From assembly GCA_965216915.1 (NCBI GenBank), contig CBDCGS010000005.1:186001-250000 (forward strand): a stretch of 64,000 nucleotides of DNA. The letters run 5' to 3'. Positions within the stretch are counted from its first letter, which is position 1. The number at the start of each line of letters is the position of its first letter. Source of the stretch: CBDCGS01 sp965216915. GTDB lineage: Bacteria > Pseudomonadota > Alphaproteobacteria > UBA828. The position numbers and the translations under genes are program-made. Below the pieces are notes generated by a model. That model did not search any database. It was not told where the DNA came from and saw only the letters and a list, made by a program, of their open reading frames with translations. This document shows, piece by piece, positions 51,166 to 60,316 of this stretch.

Positions 51166-51501
51166 TTAGGTCATCACGACGGCGCATTCCCAGCCGTCAT
51201 AATCCCAGTCGTGCGCGTCGAAATAGTCCTGCAGCTCTTGGGTCACGGTATCGAAATCGTCGGCGCTGACGCTCCGCTCATGCTCCATCACGAGACCGTC
51301 GTCCTCGGCAGCATCCTTCACCTCAAGGCCGCGCCCGCGGAGCTCGCTGATCATCTCGGGGCGGCTCTCGAGCCCCGTCGACCCCTTCGGATAGGCGTAG
51401 TGCAACACATGACGCGGCGCGCTGCCGTCATCGCCATGGCTTGCGAGCATGGCGCGAACTGCATCATTCGCAGCGGGTGAGCCCATCTCGACGTCTGACA
51501 T
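51166..51501 (-). CDS. rraB: RraB-family ribonuclease E regulator
   Basis: A 111-residue protein with the RraB pattern: RHVLHYAYPKGSTGLESRPE, LRGRGLEVKDAAEDDGLVME and an end rich in acidic and aromatic residues (DAHDWDYDGWECAVV). RraB proteins bind RNase E and modulate mRNA decay. It is preceded by GGAGGGA and lies in a - strand series of unrelated small genes. The 205 bases upstream (51502-51706) hold nothing I recognise. Confidence 0.85.
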   Translation of the reverse strand: MSDVEMGSPAANDAVRAMLASHGDDGSAPRHVLHYAYPKGSTGLESRPEMISELRGRGLEVKDAAEDDGLVMEHERSVSADDFDTVTQELQDYFDAHDWDYDGWECAVVMT

Positions 51502-51706
51502 GGTCCCTCCGGTACGGGAGTTGCGGCGGCAAGGCGCTCACCATCGAGCAAGGCAGCCAGTCACCACCGCTCGCCACCCTCACGTGCATTCGTGGCGTTC
51601 CGATCCCCCTATGAGAGATAAAATCGGTGGAGGTTTCGTTAATGCACCAGCGACCCACGGGGCGCCCGCGCGGCCCAACCCAGCGCCCAACCGCCTCATC
51701 CGGCGG

Positions 51707-52417
51707 CTAGGCCGAGGCGCCCGCCGCCGGCCCGGCGAGTGTGTCCAGATAGGCGATCACCGCGTCGGTGTCGGTAACGTCGGCCGAGCAGCGGTTCATG
51801 TCGAAGAGATTGATCGCGTGCGAGATCGGCATGCGGTCGAACACGGCATCGGCCGGCACGATGGTGCGGAAATTGTAGGAAAAGGCGTCGAACACGGTCG
51901 CGCGCACGCAGTTGCAGGTCGCCCCGCCGGTGACGATCAGCGTGTCGATCCGATGGTCGATCAAATAGGGCAGAAGCGGCGTGCCGAGGAACGAGCTCGG
52001 CTTTTTCTTGGTGAAGACCAGATCGCCGGGCGCGGGCGCCACCGCCGCGACGATCTCGCTGCCAGGGGTGCCCTCGAAATAGACGTTCTCGCCTTCCGCG
52101 ACGCCGATCTTCGCGTCGAAGAGCCCGGCGTCCTCGGCCGCGCGGTCGATCGCAAAGCGCGTGTAGATGATGGGCGCGCCCGCCCGTCTGGCCGCCGGCA
52201 GCAGCGCCTTCAAGCGGTCGACCGCCTCCCAGCCGACCGCGCCGCAGCTCAGCGGATAGGCGTCCGGGTCGTTGCCGCCCTCCTCGCCCACCATGTAGTT
52301 CTGCACGTCGATGACGATCACCGCCGGGCGCGCGCCGAAGCCGACCCGCTGCGCCCAGCGCCCGCGCGCGATGGTCTCGCGGTCCGCCTCGCTCAGATAG
52401 TGCTCCCAACCCGCCAT
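51707..52417 (-). CDS. Isochorismatase-family cysteine hydrolase
   Basis: A 236-residue hydrolase. Catalytic triad positions visible: Asp in PAVIVIDVQNYMV, Lys in LVFTKKKPSSFLGTPL and Cys in VTGGATCNCVRATVFDAF. This form resembles N-carbamoylsarcosine amidase and related amidohydrolases. The ATG at 52417 (MAGWEHYLSEADRETIARG) has GGGG upstream; the open frame extends much further but the extra sequence is the frameshifted antitoxin-like gene and noncoding DNA. The neighbours give no clear substrate. Confidence 0.88.
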   Translation of the reverse strand: MAGWEHYLSEADRETIARGRWAQRVGFGARPAVIVIDVQNYMVGEEGGNDPDAYPLSCGAVGWEAVDRLKALLPAARRAGAPIIYTRFAIDRAAEDAGLFDAKIGVAEGENVYFEGTPGSEIVAAVAPAPGDLVFTKKKPSSFLGTPLLPYLIDHRIDTLIVTGGATCNCVRATVFDAFSYNFRTIVPADAVFDRMPISHAINLFDMNRCSADVTDTDAVIAYLDTLAGPAAGASA

Positions 52418-52541
52418 GGCCCCTGCCCTCGGTGTCGCCCCGCACGAGCTTACCGAGGGGGCGGCACGGCTGTCCACGGATGGAGCGGCGTCAAGCCTCG
52501 GGTGCGGATGCGCCGTCGAGGGGGTTTGCGAACCTGTGCTC

Positions 52542-52738
52542 TCACGGTTTGGGTTTGGGCCGCTCTTCCTCATCATCCCAGGACGAAACCCAGTCGACGA
52601 CCTCTCGTGGGAGATGCTGCATCTCGTATCGAGCGACGCCAGACCCGCCTTGATGCCCGCGATCTGCCATTCCTGGGTCGCGCGATATTCCTCGATCGCG
52701 TCGCCTGACATTGAACGAGTGTTCCGCTTGGTCAACAT
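52542..52738 (-). pseudogene. Frameshifted small antitoxin-like gene
   Basis: The N-terminal part (MLTKRNTRSMSGDAIEEYRA, TQEWQIAGIKAGLASLD) and C-terminal part (EMQHLPREVVDWVSSWDDEE, then ERPKPKP) are in different frames; removing the shift near 52628 (one base missing in CTCGATACGAGATG) gives about 65 residues resembling RHH/ParD-type antitoxins, which often end with a HEEVVAWLxSWG-like segment. No toxin gene is next to it. It could be a sequencing error or a decaying orphan. Confidence 0.55.
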
Positions 52739-52920
52739 GGCCATCTCCTCGAGGCCTGGCGGCGCGGAGCACCCGATAGGACTGCGGAGCGCCGGGTCCT
52801 TGCTCATAGAATCGGGTCTCACTGGATTCAGGCTCACCCCGTGCCTGGCATAAGAGCCGTTCCACCGGTAGTGTCCAGCACCAATCTTTGGAACAGACCG
52901 ACACACAGGAGCGACACGCC

Positions 52921-53769
52921 ATGAGCCTCGCCGTGCGCAAGCTGACGCCGACCTTTGGCATCGAGCTTTTGGACTGCGATGTTGCAGCGCTCGACGACGC
53001 GGGCCGCGAGGCCGTGCGCGCGCATTGGCTCGAGAGCGGGCTGCTCCTCTTTCGCGACCAGTCGCTCGCGGAGGCCGATCTCGTCGGCTTCAGCCGCTTC
53101 TTCGGCGAGCTCGAGATCCATGTGCGGCGCGAATATCTCTCGCCCGACAACCCGGAGGTGCTGATCGTCTCCAACGTCTTGCGGCCGGACGGCACGCCGA
53201 TGGGCATCCTCGCGGACCGCGACGTGATCTGGCACCACGACCAGATCTACCGCACCCATCCGGCGGTCGGCTCCTTCCTCTACGCCGTGAAGGTGCCGCC
53301 CGAGGGCGGGCGCACGTTTTTCGCCGATCTCGCGGGCGCCTACGACGCCCTGCCCGAGACGCTGAAAAAGCGCATCGCCGGCAAGCGCGCGACGCACTCC
53401 TACGAGTACTTCAGCAACCGCGTGAAGGAGCCGCGCCAGGCCTATCACAAGGCGCGCACGCCCGACGTCACGCACCCCATCGTGCGCACCCACCCCTATA
53501 CGGGGCGTAAGGCGCTCTACGTCGACAGCGGCATGACCACCGCGATCGTCGGCCTGGACCCGGCGGAAAGCGACGCGCTGCTCGAGGAGCTCTTCGCCTT
53601 CTCGACCGGGCCCGAATTCGTCTATGCCCACGAATGGCGCGTCGGCGATGCGCTGATGTGGGACAATGCCACCACGATCCACCGGCGCGAGGCCTTCGAC
53701 GGCCGCCACGAACGCATCATGAAGCGCACCACGATCCTTCCCCGCACCGACCTCGCGGTGCCGTTCTAG
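52921..53769 (+). CDS. TauD/TfdA-family dioxygenase
   Basis: A 282-residue Fe(II)/2-oxoglutarate dioxygenase. His-x-Asp ligands in DVIWHHDQIYRTHPAVG, distal His in WDNATTIHRREAFDGRHERI and Arg in RIMKRTTILPR for 2-oxoglutarate. GLLLFRDQSLAEADLVGFSR is the usual N-terminal signature. TauD acts on taurine, TfdA on chlorophenoxyacetates and others on many small acids; the substrate is open. AGGAG precedes the ATG. Confidence 0.93.
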   Translation: MSLAVRKLTPTFGIELLDCDVAALDDAGREAVRAHWLESGLLLFRDQSLAEADLVGFSRFFGELEIHVRREYLSPDNPEVLIVSNVLRPDGTPMGILADRDVIWHHDQIYRTHPAVGSFLYAVKVPPEGGRTFFADLAGAYDALPETLKKRIAGKRATHSYEYFSNRVKEPRQAYHKARTPDVTHPIVRTHPYTGRKALYVDSGMTTAIVGLDPAESDALLEELFAFSTGPEFVYAHEWRVGDALMWDNATTIHRREAFDGRHERIMKRTTILPRTDLAVPF

Positions 53770-53889
53770 GCGGCGTCGGCGCGCACGATCGCGCCGCTTC
53801 GGCGAGACCCACGAGCCATGCGATCCCGGTGCGAACGGATTGGTCTCCGGCACGATGATGCGGCGCCGCGACAATAAGGACGAAGAGCG

Positions 53890-54550
53890 ATGAACGAAAC
53901 ACTCACTGTCACCGAACGGACGCGCCTCCGTCGTTTGCACGAGCGCGGGCATTTCGACCGCGCGACCCATCGACGCGATCCTGGATACGATGCCGCTTTG
54001 CCATGTCGGCTATCTCGTCGACGGAAAGCCCGCCGTGACACCGACCTTCCAGTGGCGCGAGGGAGACCACGTCTATTGGCACGGCTCGAGCGCGAGCCGC
54101 GCGCTCAGGTCCTCCGAGGACGCGGATGTGTGCCTGACCGTCACGCACATGGACGGGATGGTGCTCGCCCGCTCGGCGTTCTACCACTCGGCGAATTTTC
54201 GCTCGGTCATGATCTACGGCCGCGCGACCAAGATCACCGATCCGGGTGCCAAGATCGAACGGCTCAGGACGTTCGTGGAGACCTATTTCCCGGGACGCTG
54301 GGATCAGCTCCGGCCGGCGAGCGAGCAAGAGGTGAAGGCGACGACCGTCCTTTCAATGCCCATCGACGAGGCCTCAGCGAAGATCAGAACCGGGCCGCCC
54401 GGCGATGATGATGATGACGCGACATGGCCGGTATGGGCCGGCGTGATTCCCGCGGCGCTGCAATTCGGCGAACCCGAGCCGGACCCGCGCCTCGGCGATA
54501 TCGCCATGCCGGATCACGTGCGCGGTTTCGCCGATCGCTTGAAGGGGTGA
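53890..54550 (+). pseudogene. Pyridoxamine 5'-phosphate oxidase-like flavin-fold protein, frameshifted
   Basis: The first 26 residues (MNETLTVTERTRLRRLHERG, HFDRAT) run in one frame and the rest (IDAILDTMPLCHVGYLVDGK, then VYWHGSSASRALRS, FRSVMIYGRATKITDPGAKI) in the next. One surplus C in the CCC at 53966-53968 explains the change; without it the product is a normal family member of about 219 residues that would bind FMN or a related cofactor. The downstream frame is intact to its stop. Sequence error, recent mutation or, less likely, frameshifting in translation are all possible. Confidence 0.75.
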
Positions 54551-54656
54551 TCCGCCGCCCAATACGACGCGTCGTTCGCGCATGATGGCACCGCGCGGTG
54601 CCGGCCGCTCTCCCGCCGGATACCCCGGCCCCCGCCACGGTGTTGCCGTATTCGGC

Positions 54657-54670
54657 TGATAGATCTATCA
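54657..54670. promoter_or_regulatory. Palindrome TGATAGATCTATCA
   Basis: A perfect 14-base palindrome in the 264-base gap before the peptidoglycan-binding gene. It shares the half-site TGATAG with the dyad at 54766-54783. Confidence 0.45.
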
Positions 54671-54765
54671 CCTAAGAATGCACGCGGCAGCGCGGTGCGG
54701 AGCAGCGCGATGACACCACATCTTGCGCATACGCATTGGACCGACCAGCTGCGATTGGCGTATCT

Positions 54766-54783
54766 GATAGGCAATAGCCTATC
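54766..54783 (+). promoter_or_regulatory. Dyad GATAGGC-N4-GCCTATC
   Basis: A perfect seven-base inverted repeat, 31 bases before the ATG at 54815, preceded by T so that TGATAG recurs as in the palindrome at 54657. Likely operator or promoter element of the following gene. No gene is seen between 54551 and 54814. Confidence 0.5.
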
Positions 54784-54814
54784 GCGGCCGCCAACAGCAT
54801 CCGGTGATCATCCG

Positions 54815-56622
54815 ATGTTTCGTCCCAACCCGCATACCCCACTCCGCCTCGCCGACACGGTGAGCGCCTCCGCCAGCATGGAACCGGCCGACACCCGCGC
54901 CACCAAGGCCGCGCTCAAGGCGCTCGGGCACTATCCGCCGGCCCATCACGGCCTTTCCGGACCGCCAGATGTTCGAGGGCGTGAAGGCCTTCCAGAAGCG
55001 CGAGGGCTTGCCGGTGGACGGCATCGCGCGGCCGGGCGGCACCACCGAGCAGATGCTCAACGTCGCGCTCTCTGAGCGCGCAACACAAAAAAGCGCCGCC
55101 GAGCGCGAGGCCAGCCGCCAGGCGCACCGGCGGGATGCCGCCCGCGCGCCCTCCCTGGCCTCGCCAGCACGCCGCGCAGGCGCACGCCGCGCAGGCGGGC
55201 GCGCCGACGACACGGCGGTCACCGGCTTGCGGGGCACCGGCTCACGGGGCATCGGCCTTCGCGGCACCGTCGGCCCGCGCGGCACCAACGCCGGCGCCGA
55301 TCTCGCGACCACGCGCCGCGCCTTGGAGCGTGCGGGCCTCCTTGACGCACACGACGTCGGCCGGGGACCCCAGGCCGCGCGGCCCGACGAGGGCCTCCTC
55401 GACGCCGTCATCCGCAACGTCCAGCGCCGCCACGGCCTGGCGCAAGACGGCACCATCACCCCAGGCGGCCCCACCGACCGCCGCCTCGCCCGCATCCTCG
55501 ACGCCGACCGCATCATGCACACCGTGCCAAGGCTCGACACCGAGGAGGATGCAGGCGCACCGGGCGCGGGCAACGATGACGATGCGGGCGCGCACGAAGG
55601 CGTGCCCGGCGAGGCCGTGTTCGGCAACACCCACGACCGCACCGTCCGCACCGCGCAACCCGCCTTCGGAAACACCGCCAATGCCGAGGCCAGGGCCATG
55701 CGCACGGCCTTCACGCCAGGCGACGGCGTTGTCCTCGGTGACGCCCGCAGCGCGCCGCTCAATCGCGCCGACAGTGGAGGGCATACGCAAACAGCCTCAC
55801 TCCTTGTTGTACCCCGCTCGACGACCTGGCCCATGAATAGCTTCGGTCCGCTGGAGCAAAAAGAGCCCGCGACCCGCATACCTCACCGTCTCGGCGACGA
55901 AGCGCAGATTCAGAAGCGTCTTGGATCAGTCAGCGACGACTCCCGCATGAAGTTTGAGTTCCTGCGGAGAGAGGTTCTGCGAACCGCTCTTGACAAAGGC
56001 ATGGACGACGCAGCCGAGGTGCTCGAGCTTTACCTGGTCGCAGCCGGGCGCCACATCCATCCAAAACCCGAGAAGATGCTCTCGTTCCCCGCGGTTGCAG
56101 CGGCCGAGGAGAAAAACCGCAAACGTTTCGACGAGGATTGGCTGGAAGAAGGGAAACTCGCCCACGAGATGATCAAGAATCTCCGCGATGGTGAAACAGT
56201 CACCATCGAGCCACGATTCAATAAAGAGGGAAAGGTAACTACCGGAAGCCCAACATGGTCAGTATCAATCAATCCCTTTATTTTGGACGAATTAGTTTTA
56301 TCACTCTGGCACGAGTAATCTCAAATCGACCGGGAATTTTAGGGCCAAGCGTGTTGGCGACACGATAGAGATAGACGGAATCGTCATGCATCGGTGGCAC
56401 GATAAATACGATTTCAATAATCATACTAAGCTAATCCTATTTAATATCGATATTGTTCCGGAAGAAATGAAAGAGTTAGAGGATGCTGGCTTAACCGCTA
56501 CATTTGACATGACATCGCGTTGGTTTCATCGAGTAAAAACAACGATCGAAATAGATGATGGAGAATTACAAACTCCAAAAACCACGTGGACTCGCGTTAG
56601 TGTGGAAGAAACCCCACCCTAG
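54815..56622 (+). pseudogene. Peptidoglycan-binding-domain protein with unknown C-terminal domain, twice frameshifted
   Basis: After repair of two +1 shifts (extra C at 54942-54944; extra base near 56316) this reads as about 600 residues. Two PG_binding_1-like repeats are seen: ITAFPDRQMFEGVKAFQKRE, GLPVDGIARPGG and, after a low-complexity spacer, LLDAVIRNVQRRHGLAQDGT. The C-terminal half (GRHIHPKPEKMLSFPAVAAA, EEGKLAHEMIKNLRDGETV, then KRVGDTIEIDGIVMHRW and VPEEMKELEDAGLTATFDMT) recurs in the next unit. Such a layout (cell-wall binding plus variable tail, followed by small membrane proteins) is what secreted effector or bacteriocin genes with immunity partners look like, but no known toxin domain is recognised. 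Confidence 0.55.
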
Positions 56623-57157
56623 CCAATCCGCCATTGCCGCCCGCTGGAAACGCTGGCTGCATCGGCACGGGTGGTCTCTGCCGGCGCCTGCGCTGATGAT
56701 CCTCGGCGCGTGCTTGTGGTTCTTGCTGTACGAGGATCGCTACGAAGTCTCGGTTCGCCTGCCGCAGTCAGGCGCCGAGCTGATCTACGCGCGCGTTTAC
56801 TCCGACCCCTTCAAGTACATACAGCACCGCGAGATCGAGATCACCGGCGCGCTACCAGCAACGATCATCCACCCCAATACCGGTGGCGCGCGGGAGATCT
56901 ACGTTTCCGAGGGAACCGATCCCGACACCGGCCATTCCCTCGTGGTTGTGCGTGATTGGCTCGCGAGCGTTTGGATCGACCTCGATCGGCAGTGCGTCGA
57001 ACACAGCTGGCAACCCTCCCCCATCACGCCGAGCCGCCGCAATTGCGATCCACCGCTTTACGCCATCAACGCGACGCTGCGCGACGTCGGAGTCATCATC
57101 AACGCCGCGATCGGCGAGCCGGCATTCGTCAAGGGCAACATAGAGGACGGAGAGTGA
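56555..57157 (+). CDS. Single-span membrane protein of the tandem family, unit 1
   Basis: A 200-residue protein with a basic N-terminus, one membrane span at about 45-62 (LPAPALMILGACLWFLLYED) and an outside domain: YEVSVRLPQSGAELIYARVY, HREIEITGALPATIIHPNTG, LASVWIDLDRQCVEHSWQPS. It overlaps the preceding gene by 68 bases in another frame. Units 2 and 3 carry the same membrane and outer domain. In unit 2 the equivalent parts are in one frame with the preceding domain, so here an extra C near 56612-56619 may have split one gene; a natural overlap is equally possible. Function unknown; immunity or anchoring is a guess. Confidence 0.6.
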   Translation: MMENYKLQKPRGLALVWKKPHPSQSAIAARWKRWLHRHGWSLPAPALMILGACLWFLLYEDRYEVSVRLPQSGAELIYARVYSDPFKYIQHREIEITGALPATIIHPNTGGAREIYVSEGTDPDTGHSLVVVRDWLASVWIDLDRQCVEHSWQPSPITPSRRNCDPPLYAINATLRDVGVIINAAIGEPAFVKGNIEDGE

Positions 57158-57160
57158 CGC

Positions 57161-58490
57161 GTGACGATCGCCGGTGATGCCCCCGAGGCCGACCGTGGCT
57201 TGTCCTCGCCAGATGACTCCGCGGAAGCGGCTCCAGAGGCTGCGGACATCCCTGACGAAGAAATCGACATGGCGGAGCGCCGCAAAGCAGCACCCGATCA
57301 CGTACGGGAACGGCAAGGTGCTCAGATACGACCCGCGCGTAATGCTGTCATTCGAGGCCGTACGAGATGCGGAATGGAGAAACATACACCTGTTTAACGG
57401 CGATTAGATCAATGAAAACAAACTGGCGCACAAAACAATTACAGGCCTCAAAGATGGGGAGTCTGCCAAAATATTCACGACCCCAAACCCGACTTCTGGA
57501 GAGGAATTTTCTCCCGGCGATCCCTTCTGGCAGGCTTCGGTGCGCCCAGGAGTGTTTCACCCTCTGGGGCTTGCAGCGGGCGAAAGCACGATCAACTCAA
57601 AGGGTGCTTTCACAGTCAAGCGAGAGGGCGACAGAATATTTATCGAGGGAATTGTGACGCATGAATCGATTGATGCGTATGATTTTACAAAGGATCAAAA
57701 ATTTCCGAATCTCGAGAGATTGGAAGAAATGCTGGATGTAAAGTTACCAAGCATTGTCTTTATCTCCGCGGAGGAAATGAAGGAGTTAGAGGATGCCGGA
57801 TTGGCGGCTCCCTACGAGGCACGGTCGCAGTGGCAGCACCACGTAACCGGCGAGATCAAGATCCGAGACGGTGAGGTATCTCTCCCGCGACTCTTCTGGA
57901 CCCGGTTGCCGCATGACCAGCCCCCTGACACGCCACTCGCACACCGCCAGGCGCGAAAATATTTTTGGGTCGCGCTCCGCAAGCTCACGCTCCGCGTCTT
58001 CTTCGCGGGGCTCGCCATCCTCATCATCGCTCATGAGTCGCATTACGAGGTGCTCGTCGCCCTGCCCGAGAGCGACCACATCTTTCGCTACGCCGATGTC
58101 TACCCGGCGCGGCCCTTCGCGGGCCGCTATCGCGAGATCGAAGTGATCGATCTCATCTCGACCACGCGGATTCACGACGACCCTTCGGGCGAGGGGCACG
58201 TCTGCCTTTATCACGGGCGCGACCCGCAATCGGACAAGCACTGGATACGCTCGATCGATCTGAGGGGCACCGTTTTAATCAACCTCGACGATCGCTGTGT
58301 GCTCACCAACCTTTGGTATGAACACATCAAGCCGCAGCGCCGGATGTGCCAACGCGACCGGCACGACGATGTTTGGCCAACAAGTCAGACCGAATGGCAT
58401 CTCATCGGAATGATCAATCAAGGCCCGGGGTCAAAGCGCTACTTCACCGAGGGCGCCACCGGCCCAGACCCGCCGAAGTGCACGCGCTGA
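57161..58490 (+). pseudogene. Tandem-family unit 2: unknown domain fused to membrane protein, damaged
   Basis: The start (GTG 57161; acidic N-terminus DAPEADRGLSSPDDSAEAAP) shifts by +1 at CCC 57293-57295 into GNGKVLRYDPRVMLSFEAVR. A TAG at 57405-57407 interrupts the frame where unit 1 has Trp. The rest is open to 58490: KLAHKTITGLKDGESAKIF, FTVKREGDRIFIEGIVTHES, AEEMKELEDAGLAAPYEA, then a membrane span near 58001-58036 and the outer domain HYEVLVALPESDHIFRYADV. No peptidoglycan-binding repeats are present. AT content is higher than around it from about 57380 to 57780. Confidence 0.55.
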
Positions 58491-58511
58491 CCCCAAGGTC
58501 CACCGGGACTC

Positions 58512-59064
58512 GTGAGCCGGAAGACTAACTTCTTCGCCGACCCGCCGCACTGGCCGCCGGATCGGCGCCGCCGCCTGCGCTGGCGCATCGTGAACGGCAC
58601 GATGTGCCTGCTGCTCCTCGGCTTCGCACTCTGGGTCTGGCTCAACGAGAACAGCCACACGGTCACGGTCGACTTGCCGCAATCCGGCGCGGAGTTGGTC
58701 TATACACGGATCGCCATGTATCTCGGGTTCGCTCACCGACGCGAGATCGCGATTCCGGGGATCGTTCCCCCCCACAACGATCCATGAAAACACGGGTGGC
58801 GCCAGGCGGCTCTGTCTCTATGAAGGTGTCAACCGGATCGACGGTCATCCTCTCGTGATCGCGAGCGATGTGCTGGGCACCGTATGGATCGATCTCGACC
58901 TCGGGTGCATCCAGCATAGTGCCAGGCCCTCCCCGATCGCGCCGCTCGCGCATGCGTGCATTCCCGGGTTTGACATCCACCCAATGCTGACTCGGCTCGG
59001 CGTCGTCACCTATGCTGCGGTCGACGAGCCCTCATTCGTGAAAGACATGCCTCGCGATTGGTGA
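58512..59064 (+). pseudogene. Tandem-family unit 3: membrane protein, frameshifted in a C7 run
   Basis: GTG start, basic N-terminus, membrane span at about 31-49 (GTMCLLLLGFALWVWLNE) and outer domain TVDLPQSGAELVYTRI as in unit 1. The frame changes at seven C residues (58767-58773); six would restore PTTIHENTGGARRLCLYEGV and the rest (GTVWIDLDLGCIQHSARPSP) to the stop at 59064, aligned to unit 1 over its length. Slippage in the C7 run, a sequencing error or inactivation are possible. Confidence 0.6.
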
Positions 59065-59135
59065 GCGCATCGCGGGCCGGGCCCAAGTCATCGAATTGCG
59101 CTCGGTGAGCGCGATGGAGAACCCGAGATCACTTG

Positions 59136-59192
59136 GACCCGTGAGCCGGAAGACTAGCTTCTTCGCCGACCCGCCGTTCTGACCGCCGGATC
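59136..59192 (+). repeat. Remnant of a fourth unit (direct repeat of 58507-58563)
   Basis: These 57 bases match 58507-58563, the start region of unit 3, with about five differences, and would encode VSRKTSFFADPPF before a TGA. Nothing after 59192 aligns to the family. The rest of 59065-59332 shows no gene. Confidence 0.75.
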
Positions 59193-59332
59193 CAGGCGGT
59201 GGTGACGCGCATCGAGACCTCGATCGTCCACGACGCACGAACCCCGCATCACGTGCGACGGACGCCACTCCGGCCGAGCGTGCTGTCGCGGAGGATCCCG
59301 CCGCGGCGACACCATGAGGCGCCTGAACCCGC

Positions 59333-60316
59333 TCAGCTGACACTCGCCTCCGACGCGATCGCGTCGAGGTCGCGGCGCATCTCCTGCGCCTCGTCGACGG
59401 AGACCTGGCGGAAGCGGTAGACGTCGTTCGGCTTCGACTGGGCGAGCTTCCAGAACGCAGCCGAGGGCACGGTGTAGGGGTTGATGAAGCCGCCCGCGCT
59501 CGGCGCGTCGTTGACCAGGATGATCGGCGTCTGGCCGCAGAGGTTGACCGCGCCCACCGGATAGCCGTGGTCAAGAATGTTGGAAGGATGCTCGCCGTGC
59601 TCGGCGCCCTTGTTGGTGGCGCGGTCGGCGAAGCTCCACTCCGGTCCCGTGAGGCGGTAGCCGGTGCGGTTGCTGCGCGTCTGCACAGTCCAGTCGCTTT
59701 CGAGGAACATGCGGTGGCCGGCCTCGTCGATCCAGTCGTCATTGGGGCCGCGCACCACCTCGATGGTCCAGCGCTTGTCGGCGATGGGCGGGCGCTTGGT
59801 CGCGTCGACCCGGCGGCCCGGCGTGCCGGCGCCGGGGTCCGCGGCGAGCGGCAGCACCTGCCCGTCCTTGAGCGCGTGCCCCTCCATGCCGCCGACGCCC
59901 GCCATGTGGAAGGTCGAGCGCGAGCCGAGCACGGGTGGCGTGTCGATGCCGCCCGCGACCGCGAGATAGGCGCGCGCGCCAACCCGTGCGAAGCCGGTCT
60001 CCAGCACCTGCCCCGCACGCACCGCGACACTTTCCCACTGCGGCAGCGGGTCGCCGTCGAGGGTCGGCGTCATCTGCGCCCCGCTGAGCGCGATCACCGT
60101 GTCCGCCTCGAAGCGGAGCGTAGGGCCGAGGAATTGGCATTCGAGACCCGCGGCGTCGGCCCGATTGCCGACCAGCAGGTTGGCGAGGCGGAAGGACCAC
60201 ATGTCGAACGGGCCCGACGGCGGGAAGCCCTGCTCCCAATAGCCATAGCGCCCCGGAAAATCCTGCACCGCGGTTTCGAGGCCCGCCTTGAGAACGGTGA
60301 TCCCGCCCGCGCTCAA
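59333..60316 (-). CDS. pxpC: 5-oxoprolinase subunit C-like / biotin-dependent carboxyltransferase family
   Basis: A 327-residue protein of the KipA/PxpC (allophanate hydrolase subunit 2) family: VQDFPGRYGYWEQGFPPSGP, AYLAVAGGIDTPPVLGSRST, DHGYPVGAVNLCGQTPIILV and GGFINPYTVPSAAFWKLAQ. With PxpA and PxpB it makes an ATP-dependent enzyme that opens 5-oxoproline to glutamate; related proteins form part of urea carboxylase systems. The ATG overlaps the pxpB stop by four bases. Confidence 0.92.
   Translation of the reverse strand: MSAGGITVLKAGLETAVQDFPGRYGYWEQGFPPSGPFDMWSFRLANLLVGNRADAAGLECQFLGPTLRFEADTVIALSGAQMTPTLDGDPLPQWESVAVRAGQVLETGFARVGARAYLAVAGGIDTPPVLGSRSTFHMAGVGGMEGHALKDGQVLPLAADPGAGTPGRRVDATKRPPIADKRWTIEVVRGPNDDWIDEAGHRMFLESDWTVQTRSNRTGYRLTGPEWSFADRATNKGAEHGEHPSNILDHGYPVGAVNLCGQTPIILVNDAPSAGGFINPYTVPSAAFWKLAQSKPNDVYRFRQVSVDEAQEMRRDLDAIASEASVS

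Noticed and set aside
52418..52906. N-terminal extension of the isochorismatase-family gene by about 160 codons
   Set aside because: The extra frame is low in family signal and includes the antitoxin-like remnant; MAGWEHYL at 52417 is a normal start.
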